Shown in pieces: positions 44,698-60,080 of a DNA stretch of 64,000 nucleotides. This stretch comes from Trichopria drosophilae. Taxonomy: Eukaryota > Arthropoda > Insecta > Hymenoptera > Diapriidae. The notes beneath the pieces are model-generated. The model worked only from the letters and a program-made list of their open reading frames with translations, did no database searches and was not told the origin of the DNA. The translations under genes were made by a program, and so were the position numbers. The first letter of the stretch is position 1. Each line of letters begins with the position of its first letter. The DNA is taken from assembly GCA_030407085.1 (NCBI GenBank), contig CM059587.1, forward strand, positions 26,447,001 through 26,511,000, written 5' to 3'.

Positions 44698-47589
44698 AAA
44701 TGTCACTATCACGAAACGACCCGGTCACATCCAAACGCGGCATTGTTATATTTGACGAGATCCCCAGAAAATGCTAGATCGTCATTTCGTGAGATCCTTT
44801 TTTACAAATGTACAAAGGTAAAGGTCACGTCAAACAGTGAACGCGTAATGAAGGTGTTAAAGCTCTACGGTGAGGTTTATAAATGAAAAGTGAAGGTGGG
44901 ATATATAATGGGGGAGTCTGTGTTTGAAGAGGGAGTTGGTAGTTATACGATCATTATAATGTCAGCAGACTCTATTTTGTTGGACGTCGCACGCGAGCAA
45001 ATCTTCATTTTCTACTAGTTTTTTTTCCATATCCTTGCGTCACACCAAGCTTCCGAACGTGGATCGTTGATTATTCCGAGACAATTTTCTCTGATGATTT
45101 CCTCTAGTAAATCCATTCACGGTGAATTTAATTTATTACAAAAGCGGCTTTGGACACATTTGGGTCGTCAGACCTAGGATCATAGCATTAATACTTGAAG
45201 ATATTGAAGCAACGATGAAGAATAACAGAACTTGTTATACGAAATAATGTTTCCAACATGCAATGTGTAGAATTAAACACTGCGGACCAAATTTATTTCG
45301 GTATGCACTAATCTTAAATTGTACAAACCTCACTTTCAGATTTATAACGACCTCGAAAATATACCTTCTTCTATTTTCAACTATTTTTTACCGACAGTTT
45401 GATTGTTTGTAAAACAGTTTCTAATTCGCCCTCAAAGACATCTAAAATCAGCATATATCAAGTGTCACAAAAATGTTTTAAAAATTTAATTCTCGATATA
45501 TTGGATCAGTCATTTTGAACTGTTGAAAAACAATTTCAGATTTGTTCTTAGGGGGCTCAAAAATCCTCATATACAATGTCTTGTACAAATTTAAAAAAAA
45601 TAAATAAAAAATGTTTGATCTTCACATTAACTTCGCTATTTTGAATGTAAAATAAGACATAACTTCGTCCGAAAATGGCTGTCCCATCTCACTCGACAAA
45701 AAACAACTCGAAAATAATTTTGGACACAATAGAAAATTTAGGACAGGAGTGGATGAATTTTCATGAATGTATACAACTTTGATTTCCTGTGCAGTTATTA
45801 GGGAGATGCGCACGTTAAAGCAGCTGAATATTGAAGAGTCCCATCTCACGAGCTATCCCATCTTAACCGAACTTACTCTCATTTATTTTCACTAACATTT
45901 TTCTATGGTGTATTTGTTATCTCAGTTTTGTTAAACTAATAATTCGTCATTGCTGTACAAAACAAATATTATAATACCATATTGAATGGAAAGTTAACAT
46001 ATCCCTGACGTAAGAAAATGTCTATTTTTTTAAATTGTAAAAAAATAGAAATGGATACGTACTTTTCAAAGGTTGTATTGAGAAATTGACGATCGAGGGC
46101 TTCGGTTAAATAAAAATTGAAGGCTTGAGCATATTAATTAAAATCATTTTTATTTGTCAACTTGCTCGTGCCTTATATCAATGTATATAAGTGCAGTTTC
46201 ATCACAAAACATCTTTCTCTTTTTCTTTAATCTTAAATATATTTATGTATTGTACTATAAATGCTACCGACTTGAACAAGTTTTTAAACCGTAAACCTTA
46301 ATAGGAGTAAACTTTATGGTAACGTCGCCCCCATTTATTAGAAAATGATATCTGATTGGAATATTTAAAATGCTAAGTTCGTTAAATGTGCAACATTGAT
46401 CATCTTCATTTTAAAGTTATAAAAGGAATTTTAAATTATGGTGACAGGGGATTGATATATTCACCTAAATAAACGATATGCAACGTCCATTATACATTAC
46501 AAGTATGTAACTATAACGGATATAAATTGCCTTATTATCTGATTTTTTTCACGCACTTCAAAAGTAAACTTTTCAGAAGATACTGGTCCAGAATTCAGAA
46601 TTGATTCAGAATTTCTGGCTAGAACACATTGTCCAAGAAAGTGTTATTGAAATGTACAAAATGATAACAAATGTTAAGATTCTGTTAATTTTTCATGGAG
46701 CATTCATGTTTGCTTGATAATCTTGTTTTAAAATTGTTAGTTATTTTTCTCAATTTACTTGCAAATTTTTAGGATGCTAAAAAATATCAGTATTTTTCAT
46801 TTGATTGGAGCGGTTGAAAATTGAAATTGTTTGCAATGCCCCATATTCGATTCATAAAGAAACGTCCAAAATTCATTTACAATAGTTGGTCATTAATCAT
46901 AAGCAATTATATTATTTTAAAATATATTAACGGACCGTTTATTTAATTATAAATAACAAAAAACAAGGCAATATGTATCAAGTTTTGCTAAGTTGTTTTC
47001 AGTTTGTTTAGAATTTCAAGGTTTACAAACACATGATTTTAAAGGGAACATTGTACAGTTGTTTAAACTAGTCTGCCAGTCTTAGAATGACATCTTTTCA
47101 CGGTATTGTGCCACAATTTCGCTAATTACGCTAAAAGAATTTGTTGTATGTATATTTTAATATTTTAAAAACTGAAAAAAAATAAAGTAAAGGAAAACAT
47201 TTGGTATTTCAATACACGAAAAAGAAAGTAATAAGTACACATTATGAATATACCATAATTTTGAAACTTGGGCAGTATTATTATTGAGTTTTTATGAATA
47301 AGTATTATTAATTACGATATTGATAATTATTGGAGTGGAAAAAATAACTTAGACTTTGTTACAATTATTTATTATTACAATTATTACAATTACCTTATTA
47401 CATCAACAGATTCGTTCATTTTAAAGCTTTTCATTTTCAAATAAATTAAAATAATTCAAGTTAATAAGAAAGTAATTATCGTTATTAATAATAAATATCA
47501 AATATCTTAATTTATAATATGATGATGTGATGAATTATGCGATGTTTTTAAATGGTTATCGATTACACAGACCAACAAAATTTATAATC

Positions 47590-48505
47590 AGAAACAGGCC
47601 TATACTTTTCCGAAGATTTTCATTACGCTCCTCACCAAGTCTGGTCACAGACTTGTTCTACTTCTATCACCTCAAGATTTTTAGCTATCCTAACCTGAAA
47701 CTGAAAAAACACCGATTTTGCCCATTTTCAGTAACTTTTTGTGGCAGAACAAAATTTTTGTTTATAATTTATCAAAAACCAAATTAAAATGCTATTCATC
47801 AGGTTTAAAGTGCTTTTTCCATGATTCCGATACGGATTTTTTTTTATCGAATTATTAAAGTTTTTGTCCAGGTATAAATATAATTTTCACGTATTTAGTA
47901 AATATGAAATTCTATGAAAATAGTTAACAAAACAAGACCGACCTTCCTGCTCGGAATTGTTCTATAACGTCAGGATTTTACGATATCCTAACCCGAAAGT
48001 GCAAAAAACACCGTGTTTGACCATTTTCAGTAAGTTTTTGAAACAGAAGAAATTTTTTGTTCGTAATGGCTCAATAACCAAATTCAAGTGCAATAATCGG
48101 AAAGCTGAGTATACTTTTCTGAATAGTCTCGATGTGATGAATCCAAAAGTGGTCACATAATTGCTCTATCACGTCAAAATTTTAGCATATCCTAACCTAG
48201 AAGTGCAAAAAACGGAAATCATAATAGTGCCTTAACGAAAACTCGATGAAAAAAAAATCAAATCGGAAGAACTACAACAGTATTTTAAGCTGATGAATAA
48301 CACTTTAATCTGAGTTTTACCAAATTGCGAACAAAAATTTTGTTTCACCACAAATTTTTACTGAAAATTGACAAAAAGTAGGTGTTTTGCATTTTTAGGT
48401 CAGGATATCTTAAAATCATGACGCGCTAAAACAATTCTACGCCCAACTTTGGATTCAGCGCATCAAAAATATTTGGAAAAATACAGTCCTGTTTCTGGGT
48501 ATGGA
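47590..48505. repeat. Dispersed repeat with inverted ends (AGAAACAGG family)
   Basis: The left end AGAAACAGGCCTATACTTTTCC recurs inverted at the right end (AATACAGTCCTGTTTCTG). Inside, three partial direct copies share TATCCTAACC(C/T)(G/A)AA...TGCAAAAAACACCG, and an inverted copy reads TTTTTAGGTCAGGATATCTT. Appears to be several family members inserted in one another. Confidence 0.55.
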
Positions 48506-51500
48506 AATTGTCTTCATTTTGTTGCCCTGTGTTACGAATATAATTTTTGAAAAAGGTAATGTATTATTTGACAAGATCTACAAAACGAGGCAAATGTAAC
48601 CTGCAGTTTGTCTACAAAGATATTGTTTTAAGTATTCGCGACAATGTGTTTGTATATAATGACTAAATCGCGTGTCCCACAGTTATCTATTTATGTTATG
48701 CCCTTATTATATTTTCATGTCCTCCTTTAACGTGTATGCATCTAGCGCAAATATTTGTAGTCTAGATATAGTCATATGGACTGCGAATTGATTAGTGTTA
48801 ACAATCTGTATTTTTATCACTATTCTATATAAGTTTATTAATTTCTGAATGAGCAATTAATTAAATGAACTTAAACACAAATGTTTAAATTTGTTAATGT
48901 AATTTTTTTCACAAGAACGTAGGAAAAATTGATAAGGGGATAATTTCAATAGCATCCAATTGAAAATGTTTGTTCTATACAATTTGTTGAATTCGACTAG
49001 ATATTGGGTGGTTCTTTTTGCACTACAATACATCTGATAAATTGTTAATGCATTCATAGATTTCTAATAGATCAAAATTTTTTGTCAGAATAAGATACAA
49101 CGAGTTTATATATAAGTATAAACTGGTGTATTACTGCTTTCGGACGGTAGGTGGCGTCCAAATCCAAAGGTAAAGTGGCGTAAGGTCGCCTTTCAAATGT
49201 CGAGAAGCGGGTAATGTCGAACGCCCATGTGTGGGATCTTTGGCAGAAGGAGAAAATATTGTTTTGGTAGCTTTACCATTTGAAATGGCAACATGAAGAC
49301 AACGACTTGCACCAGCGAAACTGTGAAATTTTTTTGATAAAAATCTTAAATTACCACCTTAATGGTAACTTTTGAAGAGAATTCTTTTGATAGTAAACTA
49401 CTGCATGAGATGAGCTGAACTATTATTAGTAAACGTAATTACTCAACAAGTATAAAAATTTATGTTTCCAGCACGAGTTCATTTTATATTAGAATAAGAA
49501 AATGTATTTATTGAATTAACTTGAGCGTAACAAATTCGGTGTGATTATAGAAAATGTAAGCAATTCCTTGCATAACAATACTATTTTGCTATTTACGTCA
49601 ATTTTTTTTCTAATTTTGATCCTTTCAACATCCCGGTGGTCATTCGAATAAATTTATTTTCTTTCCAGTTAATTCCGTGATGTTGACCGAAATACAAGAG
49701 TGGCATGTAGTATACGTATGCGTATTCGAGGGAGAATTAAATGCAGTTACAACATATTGGGATGGCGCATAGTACACCGCGAGGATATGGAATTTTGCAA
49801 CAGCATCCGGCTCTTTGAACGAGCATCTTTAGCTTCATATACAATTCCCTGCTCTTGTAATGCATGTCTGGAATTTAATTTCGTATTTTTATTCGCGATT
49901 GCATGTGATGGTATTGTTCACGAGATTAAATTTACTTTGTTACTGGTGACGCACTGTTTGTTGATGACTAAAATGCTATCAGTATATCATCACACAAGAA
50001 ATTGTATCGCAACATATTTATAAATGTTTTAAAGTATATAATATGCTTTCCTTGTAGAAAAATAAGTGAGTATAATATTAGCTCATTGTTTGGTTTCATT
50101 AACGATAACGTCCATCGTTGTACGCAATTATCGATTCTTTTAATAGAAAAAGTCATACTTGCAGTTAATGAGTGAATTTGTGTAACATTAAAACTAAGAA
50201 AATAAGGTTCTAATTGACATTAAGAAAAGTTGTAACTGATCACTTTTGAGCGTAATGTATGACCATGAGAAACAAAATCTATGTATTGCATGGGAATTAT
50301 TGATAAAACATTAATTTTGTGTATTGCAAAAACATAAGTATACGCATTTCGAGTAATAAAAGATATACTTTTTGTATCATTTATTTTCAATTTCCGAAAA
50401 CTCTTCAGAAATTTGAGATTAGGAGAAAATCAGGGATCTGATAAGGTCTGAACACATTTTCTTATAAATTGTATGTAGTTCGTGGAACTGCCCCTAGGCA
50501 CTGTAGCTTCTCTACTATTTTCCTATTAACAACATGTATTTTTGTGTTATAACGTTTCTATACGATATATTTTAAACATTCCACATACGATAATGTTCAT
50601 ACCTGATTCTGCTTGAGTAGTACCTGATGATATATAGGCTGAATCGTTTTCCAGTTGGATTGATACTTGTTAATATTAAGTTTCATTTCTGTTATCGATT
50701 ATGCATTCAAATTCGCCGCATTTGAAGGATTTGCAAGTGATTAAGCGCTACGAATAATATTATAAAATGTTGGAATCCATTTACATAAGTGGGCTATTTT
50801 TTTGTACAACATAAGAGCTCATTCTGTTATCCGAAGTAAAAGACAAAAACTTGTCTTTTTGTAGATCAAATAAATACAGTTTTTGCAATGCAAGAGTTGA
50901 TAATGCGATGATTTTGTTTTCAGGATTCCTTTTCATGTTGACCGTATATTTTATTATACAAAATTAACAATGTATATAAACATTGGAATTCTGTAGTACT
51001 AATTAATTCGCCATAGTCATTTTCGACAACAATTTTTGTTGTTAATATTAATAGCATAATATATTACAATCGTGTCTGGATATTTTACCTCGTTAAGTTA
51101 AGCCTCTTTTTGATTAGAATAAATTTACAGTGTTTCAAAAAAGTTACAGATAGATTGCATTCATATAGAGATAAAATCACGAATAATAAGAATCAAATTA
51201 TTATATTTAAATGTCTGAAAAATTGTCTTATTGTAATCCTTTACTAAATGATTGAACACATCCTTTTCGCTATTCTCCATTTAAATTCCCACATCTTACT
51301 TAACCTCCAACAAGTAATTATAGTTCAACATGACTCATGTTTGAGAACCTGATTTTAATAAGACTGCCATTGAATTCTTGTGTTCAGAATGTTACGTTTG
51401 TACTGCAGATAAACTTTTAATTTAACTGTAAATTAATTCGGTTTATATGAATGTTTAAGCAAAATTTTTCATTCTTAAAAACAAAGTTTAGTGGATGTCT

Positions 51501-51864
51501 TGGAACTTTCTACCTACAATAAACCTACCAAAATCGGTAATTACAATATTTTCGTGCTAAAATGCTTCTTATTTCGATGAATCAGTATAAAGTGAAAAAG
51601 AAGCTCATTTATAGGGTTTTATTCGCTATAAATGACGTTATGTTAGTGTACAGAAACTGCATTTTTCAAAAGATGCTAATATATAACAAGAATAGAATCT
51701 GCTTTCACAAAAATCTTAACTTAACATGTAAACATATAAGAGATTTGCATTTAATCGCAAATTCTTAAATTTAAAAAGACTTTTTGACTCGATATCAATG
51801 AATTACATACTTTTATTCTTACAATTAATAAATACACATGCTGATCAAATCAAGTCCACTCAAC

Positions 51865-52330
51865 TGACTCTGGTTTGGAAGGTATCCTAATATAAAAGTG
51901 CAAAAAACAACGATTTTGGTCCGTATTTGAGGTTATACAGCATTTTATTTTTTATTTTGATTAAAATATGTTTAATGCCATGTCAAAGTATAAGCTCTGT
52001 GAAATGTTATTGTGTTAACGAAACTGTATCTTTTTTGCGCTGATTTATCTATACCTGGGAACCAATTATAAACATGAAAATTTCCAAATCAGCTTACACA
52101 ATGGCATTCGACAGAACACGACGTGCAATTTAAGAATATGTTTGATGAAAAAGCAAAAATTCAATTCTATTTACCCTCAAATATAACTGATTTGCAGTTT
52201 TAGGTTAGTATATCTTGGAAATAAGATTCATTGGGAAAATTTTACTTTGGATGGGATTCTGCCCACCAAGAACCTTCGGAAAATTATATTCGGATCTCTG
52301 GATCATATGAAAGATCGAGTTGATTTTGTC
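51865..52330. repeat. Second copy of the TAGGTTAGGATATCT dispersed repeat
   Basis: Left GGTATCCTAATATAAAAGTGCAAAAAAC and right TTTTAGGTTAGTATATCTTGG are inverted relatives of those in 47590-48505. Confidence 0.5.
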
Positions 52331-54234
52331 TGCGGTATATTAATATTATTGTATATCACGTTATTTAATTTCATGACATGAAAATTAGCAAGGATAAATT
52401 TAAGTTCGCAAGTACGCACATGTCTACTTTATCGCGGCTGCAAATTAGTTACGTACCATAACATTTGATTGCACTCATTATGCCGATATTGAAGAGGTTA
52501 ATGTTAGGAATAATAATGAAAATAAACAGTCGTAAATTATGCAGTTATCAATAACGGTCTAAATTAAGGAAATATCTGTATTCCTTCAAAGCGAAATAAG
52601 CCACGAATATTTAATGATGAGATAACGTTTTTTAATGAATTTATCAAAATGTGAAAATAAACTATTGCATAAATTATTATATAATTAATCGAATTATATA
52701 TATGCATGTATACTAATTATATAATTTACAAAATATTTAAGACTTTATACTTAAAACAACCAAAAATAGATGACCTTATATTACGTCCTCATCATCATCG
52801 TTAACGGGTTAACGACGTCGAAGTTAAACGCATCGAAATCGGGAATCGGGAAGCGGTCTTTACAATATGCTGAAGATTACAATGATTTATTACAACACCG
52901 TGACATCACTTTAGAAGGGCTTTGTGTTTTATGATCACACCTCGAGCCTTGAAGACACCAGGGTCATTTATGTTTCACAATTATTTCAACCAGCCAACCA
53001 CGTGACTTCCGGTCGTGTAACGAATACCGTTGAATTTTACGTATGTGAAATATGTTCTTCCGGGATGAATTTACACTGTTTACTTTAACGTTGATATAAT
53101 AATTAATATAGCATGACTCCGATAGGTACAAAAAGAAATACCGTTCTAAACAGGGACTCGCACAAATGATCACGAAGTAAATTAAACGTAAAATGTTTTC
53201 AAACGGTACACCATAATAGTTTCCTTTTTCTTTTTATTTGTGGATATTTTCCTTATATTTTTTAAAAATATAACTGTCAACTATATGTCAAAAGAATGAG
53301 AAGAGAAGAGCTGCGTTTCGGTTTAAGTTGGAAAATGCACTCCTTTAAGAGCTGATTTTTTCATTAGCTCTTAAAATGTATTTGCTTAATGAACGAATTA
53401 CTTCTTTAGCCTATGCTAGCAACATGGGTATGAAATAATTTTTTTTTCGGAATTGTTTTACTCTGAAACATTTCAAATGGCGTAGTCTTGCAAAGAGTTT
53501 GCAGTTGAATCTATGAATTTCAGTTGCTGTATTACTTACAGCTGAAGTGTTTAAACATAAGGGCAGATATTTTAAAATTTGGTGAAAAACCAGAAAATAA
53601 ATTGCTACAAAAAAATCTTATTTCAAATATTGTAATTACAAATTACTAGTTAAACTTTGAATACCGCAACAGACGTTTTAAACAAAAATTTTCTGTCAAC
53701 ATTAATTTTCTCTGTTACTACGAACGTGAAAATTTTGTCAAGAGCCAATTCTTACGTATTTCTACGCTCTTTCAGAATCTGCTAATAAAATTGGAGAAAA
53801 AAGGAATTTTTGAAAAGTTGTGGCCATTTTTATGGAAAAAATAGACATGTTTGACAATTTTGTATAAAAAATGATTATTTCTTTCATATAGTAAGCCATA
53901 AGAGTACTGTTTCACCTGAAAATATTCAGTCCGCAATATTTAGGTTTCATAATGGTGAAACGTACTTTTCGAAATTTCAAGATGGCAGACCCAAAAGGGT
54001 CATAGAAAGATATTTTTCACATAAATATTAATACCCCGTGTTTAAAATGTTTTCCTGCAAAGAAATAAAAGTTATGTATGCGCTTGAATCTAATTATACT
54101 TGATGAATTGCCTACAAAATGTGTTATTATTATTAGATATAATAAAGATTCCTATGTAGATATGTTTATTTGAATACATAGTTAGTTCATATAGCAATGT
54201 TATTTGTATGCAAATTTATATTATTTTCATAGCC

Positions 54235-54420
54235 ATCTCGATTTAGAAAATAATGTCCGCCATTTGGATTGTTTGAAATCTGACTTACACGTGAACAGCG
54301 TATCGACGATCTTGAAAACCCCCGAGTAACAAATTTTAAAAAATGTCGACCAAATTTAAAAAATATCGCCCGACATATTGAATCCGCCATTTTGATATAT
54401 TGAAATCTGATTAAAAATAA
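54235..54420. repeat. Diverged relative of the 6.0 kb minisatellite
   Basis: Contains GTCCGCCATTTGGATTGTTTGAAATCTGA..., AAAACCCCCGAGTAACAAAT and AATCCGCCATTTTGATAT, echoing the units at 6020-6330. Confidence 0.4.
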
Positions 54421-57400
54421 CAATATTTGAAACAAAATTTTCAAAAATGTATTTATTTTTTAAATGGCCGTAACTTTTCGAAAATTAATTTTTTTGCAAT
54501 TTTATTGACAGATACTGAAAGTGTGTCCAAATACTTAAGAAATAGCTCCTGGAAAAATTTGTCCGTTCCTATAGTAGCAGAAATTTCCGATTGGAACTGA
54601 TTGAAAAAACCTGCGTTAAAGGGTTATATTGCTATGAAGTTAATTTATTGAGTCATAAAATTGTTACAAGATAATAGAAACAGGTTGAAATTCATTACAG
54701 TGAGAAGTACATGCATCAAAGTTGGACCCAGAATTCGTACTTGGAATGAGGCGCTGTTTGTTTACTATAAATTTAAAAAAAAAAATAATAGCACGCGTCA
54801 AAGTATTTAACCACCAAAGTTGCTGAAAATTCACCAAAATCAATTCGAATTTGGATTCTACGGGTCAAAATATATAAGAACCACTCTTGTCCGGAACCTG
54901 CTTCGGAAGGTACCCAGTTCCTAGACTGTTTCGGAATAAGTAATTATAGTAATTTCGTTTTAAAGAATTCATGAAAACCCTCCTTTTCGAGTTTCTGAAC
55001 GTACTTTCATCCTCAATTTAAGAATATAATAACAGTAAAGTCGCTTTCATTTTGTCGTAAGTAAAAAGGGTGTTATTTATCTAAATTTTTATTAAATCTA
55101 GAAAAATTATATTAAATTTACTTTTAGTTTAATTTTATAAAAAGGTTTTGTTACAATTTTCTGCATTTAAATTAGCTGTCATTTAATAAATGTCATTTAG
55201 CGACATTCAAGACAGTATCTTTAAAAGCAAGATACTAACGATTATTTTTTAATATATATTAATAAGCGTATGTCAGTGTTATTCAGTTTTAAGAAAACTA
55301 TTAAATATTCAAAATAGAAAATTATTAAATACGATCTCATTTTAGTACCTTAGATATATAAACATAATATCTATTAATGTGAATATGTTGGTAGTTGAAT
55401 TTGCGTTTAAGTGCAGCATCACAATTGGGTCAAAACTACGCAACAGTGATTCTTCTATCGTGACAAATTGAAATGTACTTCACAATAGCAATAGATGACG
55501 TTTGATTGTGCCTAACACGTAACGTAATAAGGGGTATGAAAAGAAACACTACAACAAGAAAAATGATTATTCACAACAATGAAATAATATTTATATGACT
55601 CACGAACGATAATGGAGCATTTTTGTGTCTGTATGTAGGGGTAAAAGTTGGCCATTATGTCCGTAATGACTTAGGCAAATAAATTATTTTCTCTACGGAA
55701 AATCCGAAAAACTCGAGCAACCAGTTTTTACGCAAAGACAAATAAAGTACACGAGAAACATTAAAATTAATGTAGGGAGTTATTCTAACCTCACCGAGGC
55801 TTATTCTCGACACTCTATATAACTACTTTCTTAGATATTTTAACAATTTTCGAGTAGTTGTGACAAATTATAAAATTTAATTGAGGGTCCCTTGAAATAA
55901 TCACAATAATTCAAAACTAATCAAATTTATCATCGTGTAAAACAGAAAATCGTTCAGAGATATCTTGTCGTTTGCAGACCAACCAGATAGCAAGCCTAAC
56001 TACATATTTATTGGAAAATAAACTCCTGTTTTCCATGAAAGAATTAAATAATAGTATATTATGCTTGTGTTCCATACGATATTTTTTAATACGACGGGCG
56101 TGGGGCTCGATAATTTGCGAAATTTTACAAAACTGCAAAATGCAAATTAAAAAATTTTTTATTTATAATTTAATTATATTCAAAAATGTTTTTAAATTAC
56201 ATATAATATAAAAATTTACTTTTAAATATTTTAAGAAAATGTCGTATCCTAAAACGAAATATTACATAGAGGGAAATTAAAACTGTTGATTCAACTGCTC
56301 TGTAAAACCTAAAGAAATTAATAATATAAAAATAAGCGTTTTATTTGTATAAATATATAAATATAATAATATAAATATTATTAGTTTGTAAAGTTTATAA
56401 TTCAGGGTTATAAAACAAGTATTCTGTTAACTATACATTTCCAGGTTATTCATTCTACTATTGTTAAAAGTTAAATCCTTTCTGCCTGCTTTCGTTGTCG
56501 AACTTTTTTTGTTTTGTGTACGTACATTTGCATAAGGTGAATAATTTGATCCTAGATCAGATTACCCAATTAGCTGTATTTAAACTTACGATTTCTATCT
56601 TGTTAACAAGTTTCCTTTATACCTGAAAATCCTTTTTCTTATCATGCTCATGGTTCGTTGAGTTTAGTTAAAAGTGTTTACGTAGGCATGTCCATATGCT
56701 TTGTATTTGATTGAAATGTTAATATCGCCCTTTCGTCGTTATATCGGCCTTATTTCCAAATAATTAATTTTAAAAAGATCCCATAGGTGTCCAAAATATT
56801 TACTAAAGTATATTCATTAATTTTTTACTCCATTAATCTTTTATTGGGATAATGAAGACGATATAACGAAGGAAGGTTACTATCAATATTTATATGTAAT
56901 CGTACAAGCGACCTAATTACTCATCAGGAATAAACGGACAAGTTAATAAAGCTGCATTATCTGCAGATACCATGAAATTTGAAATTCATTCCTATAAAAT
57001 TGAACAAGGTCATATTTACTAAAAATGTTGGTAGTAAATTGGACTGCATTTCGGCTACTCTGCACATAATAGTTCGTTAGATTATCAGTTACATTTCATC
57101 AGTTGTTGCAACTCTTCTAACGTAGATAAAATAATTATAAATGTTTACAGCAGTTGGAATCGCAGAAGTTAGTTTGACTGAATTCAACAAAAAAAATTTA
57201 AGATCAGAGCAGGCTACGGAAGATATATCTAATATAATCATTAATTTTAAAGTAGTAAAATGGGAAAATATTTACGTAATTGAAAATGTAATTCTCTTTA
57301 TTATTTTCAGGTTAAGTACCGCTGATGATAGTTAATCTTTTGAAACAGAATTTTACCAAATACTAATTTCGTAATTGAGATTATTTTCGAAAGAGCGTTT

Positions 57401-59789
57401 TCTCGACATAACATTTAATTTGCAGTCGATGACTTATTAGTCGAAATATCGAACTATAACGAAATATCTTCTTGAAACTTGACAGGCTAATTCAATTTGT
57501 GCAAATTTATAGTGTTTAATGTTTTAAATTTTTTTTCGATACTGACGACTGCTTTATAGCCAAGAAATTACTGTTTCATTTAATCAAAATTTATGATTAA
57601 CTTTTACTGTCCTTAATTTTGTTAAATTAATTTATAATAACATTTAACTAAATCCAAGGACGTTTTGTGTTTCCGATATTAATTCTCCACAATCATCACA
57701 AAACTTACGGCTATTTATAACTCATTTATGAAAGATTTTGTAATACAGAAATCACTGCAAGGCGTTCAATGTATGTACTTTAAGAGAATACAATGATCAT
57801 TTTAAACAGTGCCATATTTTCTTTAGGAATACTCATTCTTTTGTTCTACAAATAGTGTTTAAATCCCTAAATAAACCCTGATCGAAGGTACATATGGCCA
57901 TGTTTAAGCGCACACATTGAGTACATTTGCAAACTTCGTTTTGAAATCAGCATTATGTACTAAAATCTACAAAGGTATTTCGAATATCAACCGATTTAGG
58001 GCGATAATGGAAAATAAATGAACTCATCAAATTTGCGAAACACACACATGATGTTGTACAAAAGTGTGTTGCGTAATAGACATTCCGAACATAAAGAGTA
58101 ACGATTTAAAAAGAAGGCTAGGAAATAAAAACAAAATGCACCGCGCAGGATAACGCGAGGGTATCACACTGGAAGCATGTTGATCTTTTAGGTCGATAAA
58201 GCTTTATTCATGACGTCCAACGGAAGTCACACGGTTTACAGTGCGTAAAAGAGCGCGGCATTTCAAATCTGTGTCAATGCCGTTGTACTTTGCAAATCGA
58301 TGGGTAATGAACTCAACAATGTGTTGTCGCATTGTCCATTGTCAGATGCCGCGAAATGAAATTGGTTATTTTGACGTACTAGAAAAAAATGGTATTGACA
58401 AATTCCTTTAATATACATAATACCCATTAAAAACTGGCCTTAACATGGAGCTTCCTTTAACGCAATTAAAGTTCAGTTCTGCTTCCAATATGTTTAAAAT
58501 ATTATCCGATTAGAAATATTCATATGGTCTTGATCAGGAGTCCCAAATATACATCATGGTCTCATAAGGAATGCAATATTGGATCTCATCCGGTCCTGAT
58601 CAGGATCCATGATATCAAACCCTGATTAGGTTTCAACGTTTTGTCCATTGACCGGAAATAATCTAATTTTAATATGTTATAACACAATAATTTTGTGGAT
58701 ACTTATTTAAATAACTAATTAGTATGGATTTTTAAGAACTTAAAAAGATTTTTTGCTTTATTTAATTGTACGTTTTCGTTAAAAACAATTGATTCTCTTT
58801 TTCAATGAGTTATAAACTACTTACACTGCCTTCATTAGGTAATATGGTAACTGGGTATACCAGTTTAGTGATCAGGTACTAATGGAAAACATTTTATAAG
58901 CATTGCCTTATTGCATCATGATTAGGCCATGATGATCACAGGTTATATGGAGTACTTTGTCACTGTCAGAATAGGTTCCGACTAATGGCGGCGGTTTGGA
59001 AAAGCTTGTGCTCGGCAAGTCCCTCAGGTACTTTTAATTCATTCCTCTTATGTCTTAACATGTTTTTATGTTCTTCCAAAACTCATAATTGTTAAGATAT
59101 TCATCACGTTGTTACCTTATGTATTATCTTGATATACAAAATGCTAATATTATTTTGAATTTTGATGATATTTATTGTATACAAGAAGATGTTTAAATGG
59201 AAAGAGAATTAAAATACATGAAAAATTTCGACATAAAAATAGTAACTTTTAAGAAAAATTCTATTAAAATTTCACTTACATTTCCGAATTGAGGTAAATG
59301 ATCTTTAAAATAATTAATCTTAAATTCTTTTATACAAACTATATTCTTAAAACGATCATTATTTTCGACACATGCACTGACGATTTGTTTATTGTGTACT
59401 CTTTAAATCTGAATTAGTGAAAGGTGGGTTACTATTTGAAATTAGTAATGAAATGTACTAAATATTAATCAATTTGTACTAATTGAATGTGTAACATAAT
59501 TTGATTAACTCATTCATTTAGTTAAAATTTACTAATAATTAATAAATTTTGTTACTAATTTCAAATGGCAACCCACTTTTCACTAAATCAAATTTAGAGA
59601 GTACCAATATGTTTATCGTTCCGTCAGTAATGCCACGAGACATCTGTTCAAAATTTATTTTGAAAAATTAGGTTATGCGCTACAAATATACACATTTACG
59701 CTACAAGATATTAAAGAGAAGAAACCACTATAGAATGTAAAAAATGTTATTAGTGGTTAAATTAATAAGGACAATGACAAGGTATTTCC

Positions 59790-60080
59790 CCTGCTTTAAT
59801 GATGATTTGTCTATTCGCGGGTCGGCTTTCGGGTGGACAGGTATGTAAGGGACAAAGACTTAACGGTAAAGGACAGAAGTTTAAGCGGAAACACGCCACC
59901 CAGAGCTAGTCCCCTCTACCCTAATATCGGTATCGGTACCGGTCCCACATTCGTACCTTCGCCGATCAAGGTTCATAAGCAGAGAAAATTGAACGGACGA
60001 ATTGAATAAAAAACATTTCAGAATGATTTCGAAATCTGCTCTAAAAGAAGTCAGGTGTCCTACTTTCTGTGGGGTTTCTG
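59790..60080. repeat. Diverged copy of the retroelement at 61418-61885
   Basis: Shares CCCCTGCTTTAATGATGATT, TTCGCGGGTCGGCTTTCGGG and CACCCAGAGCTAGTCCCC with the younger copy, in the same orientation. Confidence 0.5.

Noticed and set aside
49640..50023. 107-codon plus ORF preceded by an acceptor-like tract
   Set aside because: No domain, no Cys or signal pattern that fits a family, no donor or partner exon found; probably chance.
54187..54444. 85-codon minus ORF
   Set aside because: Falls in the diverged minisatellite relative at 54.2 kb.
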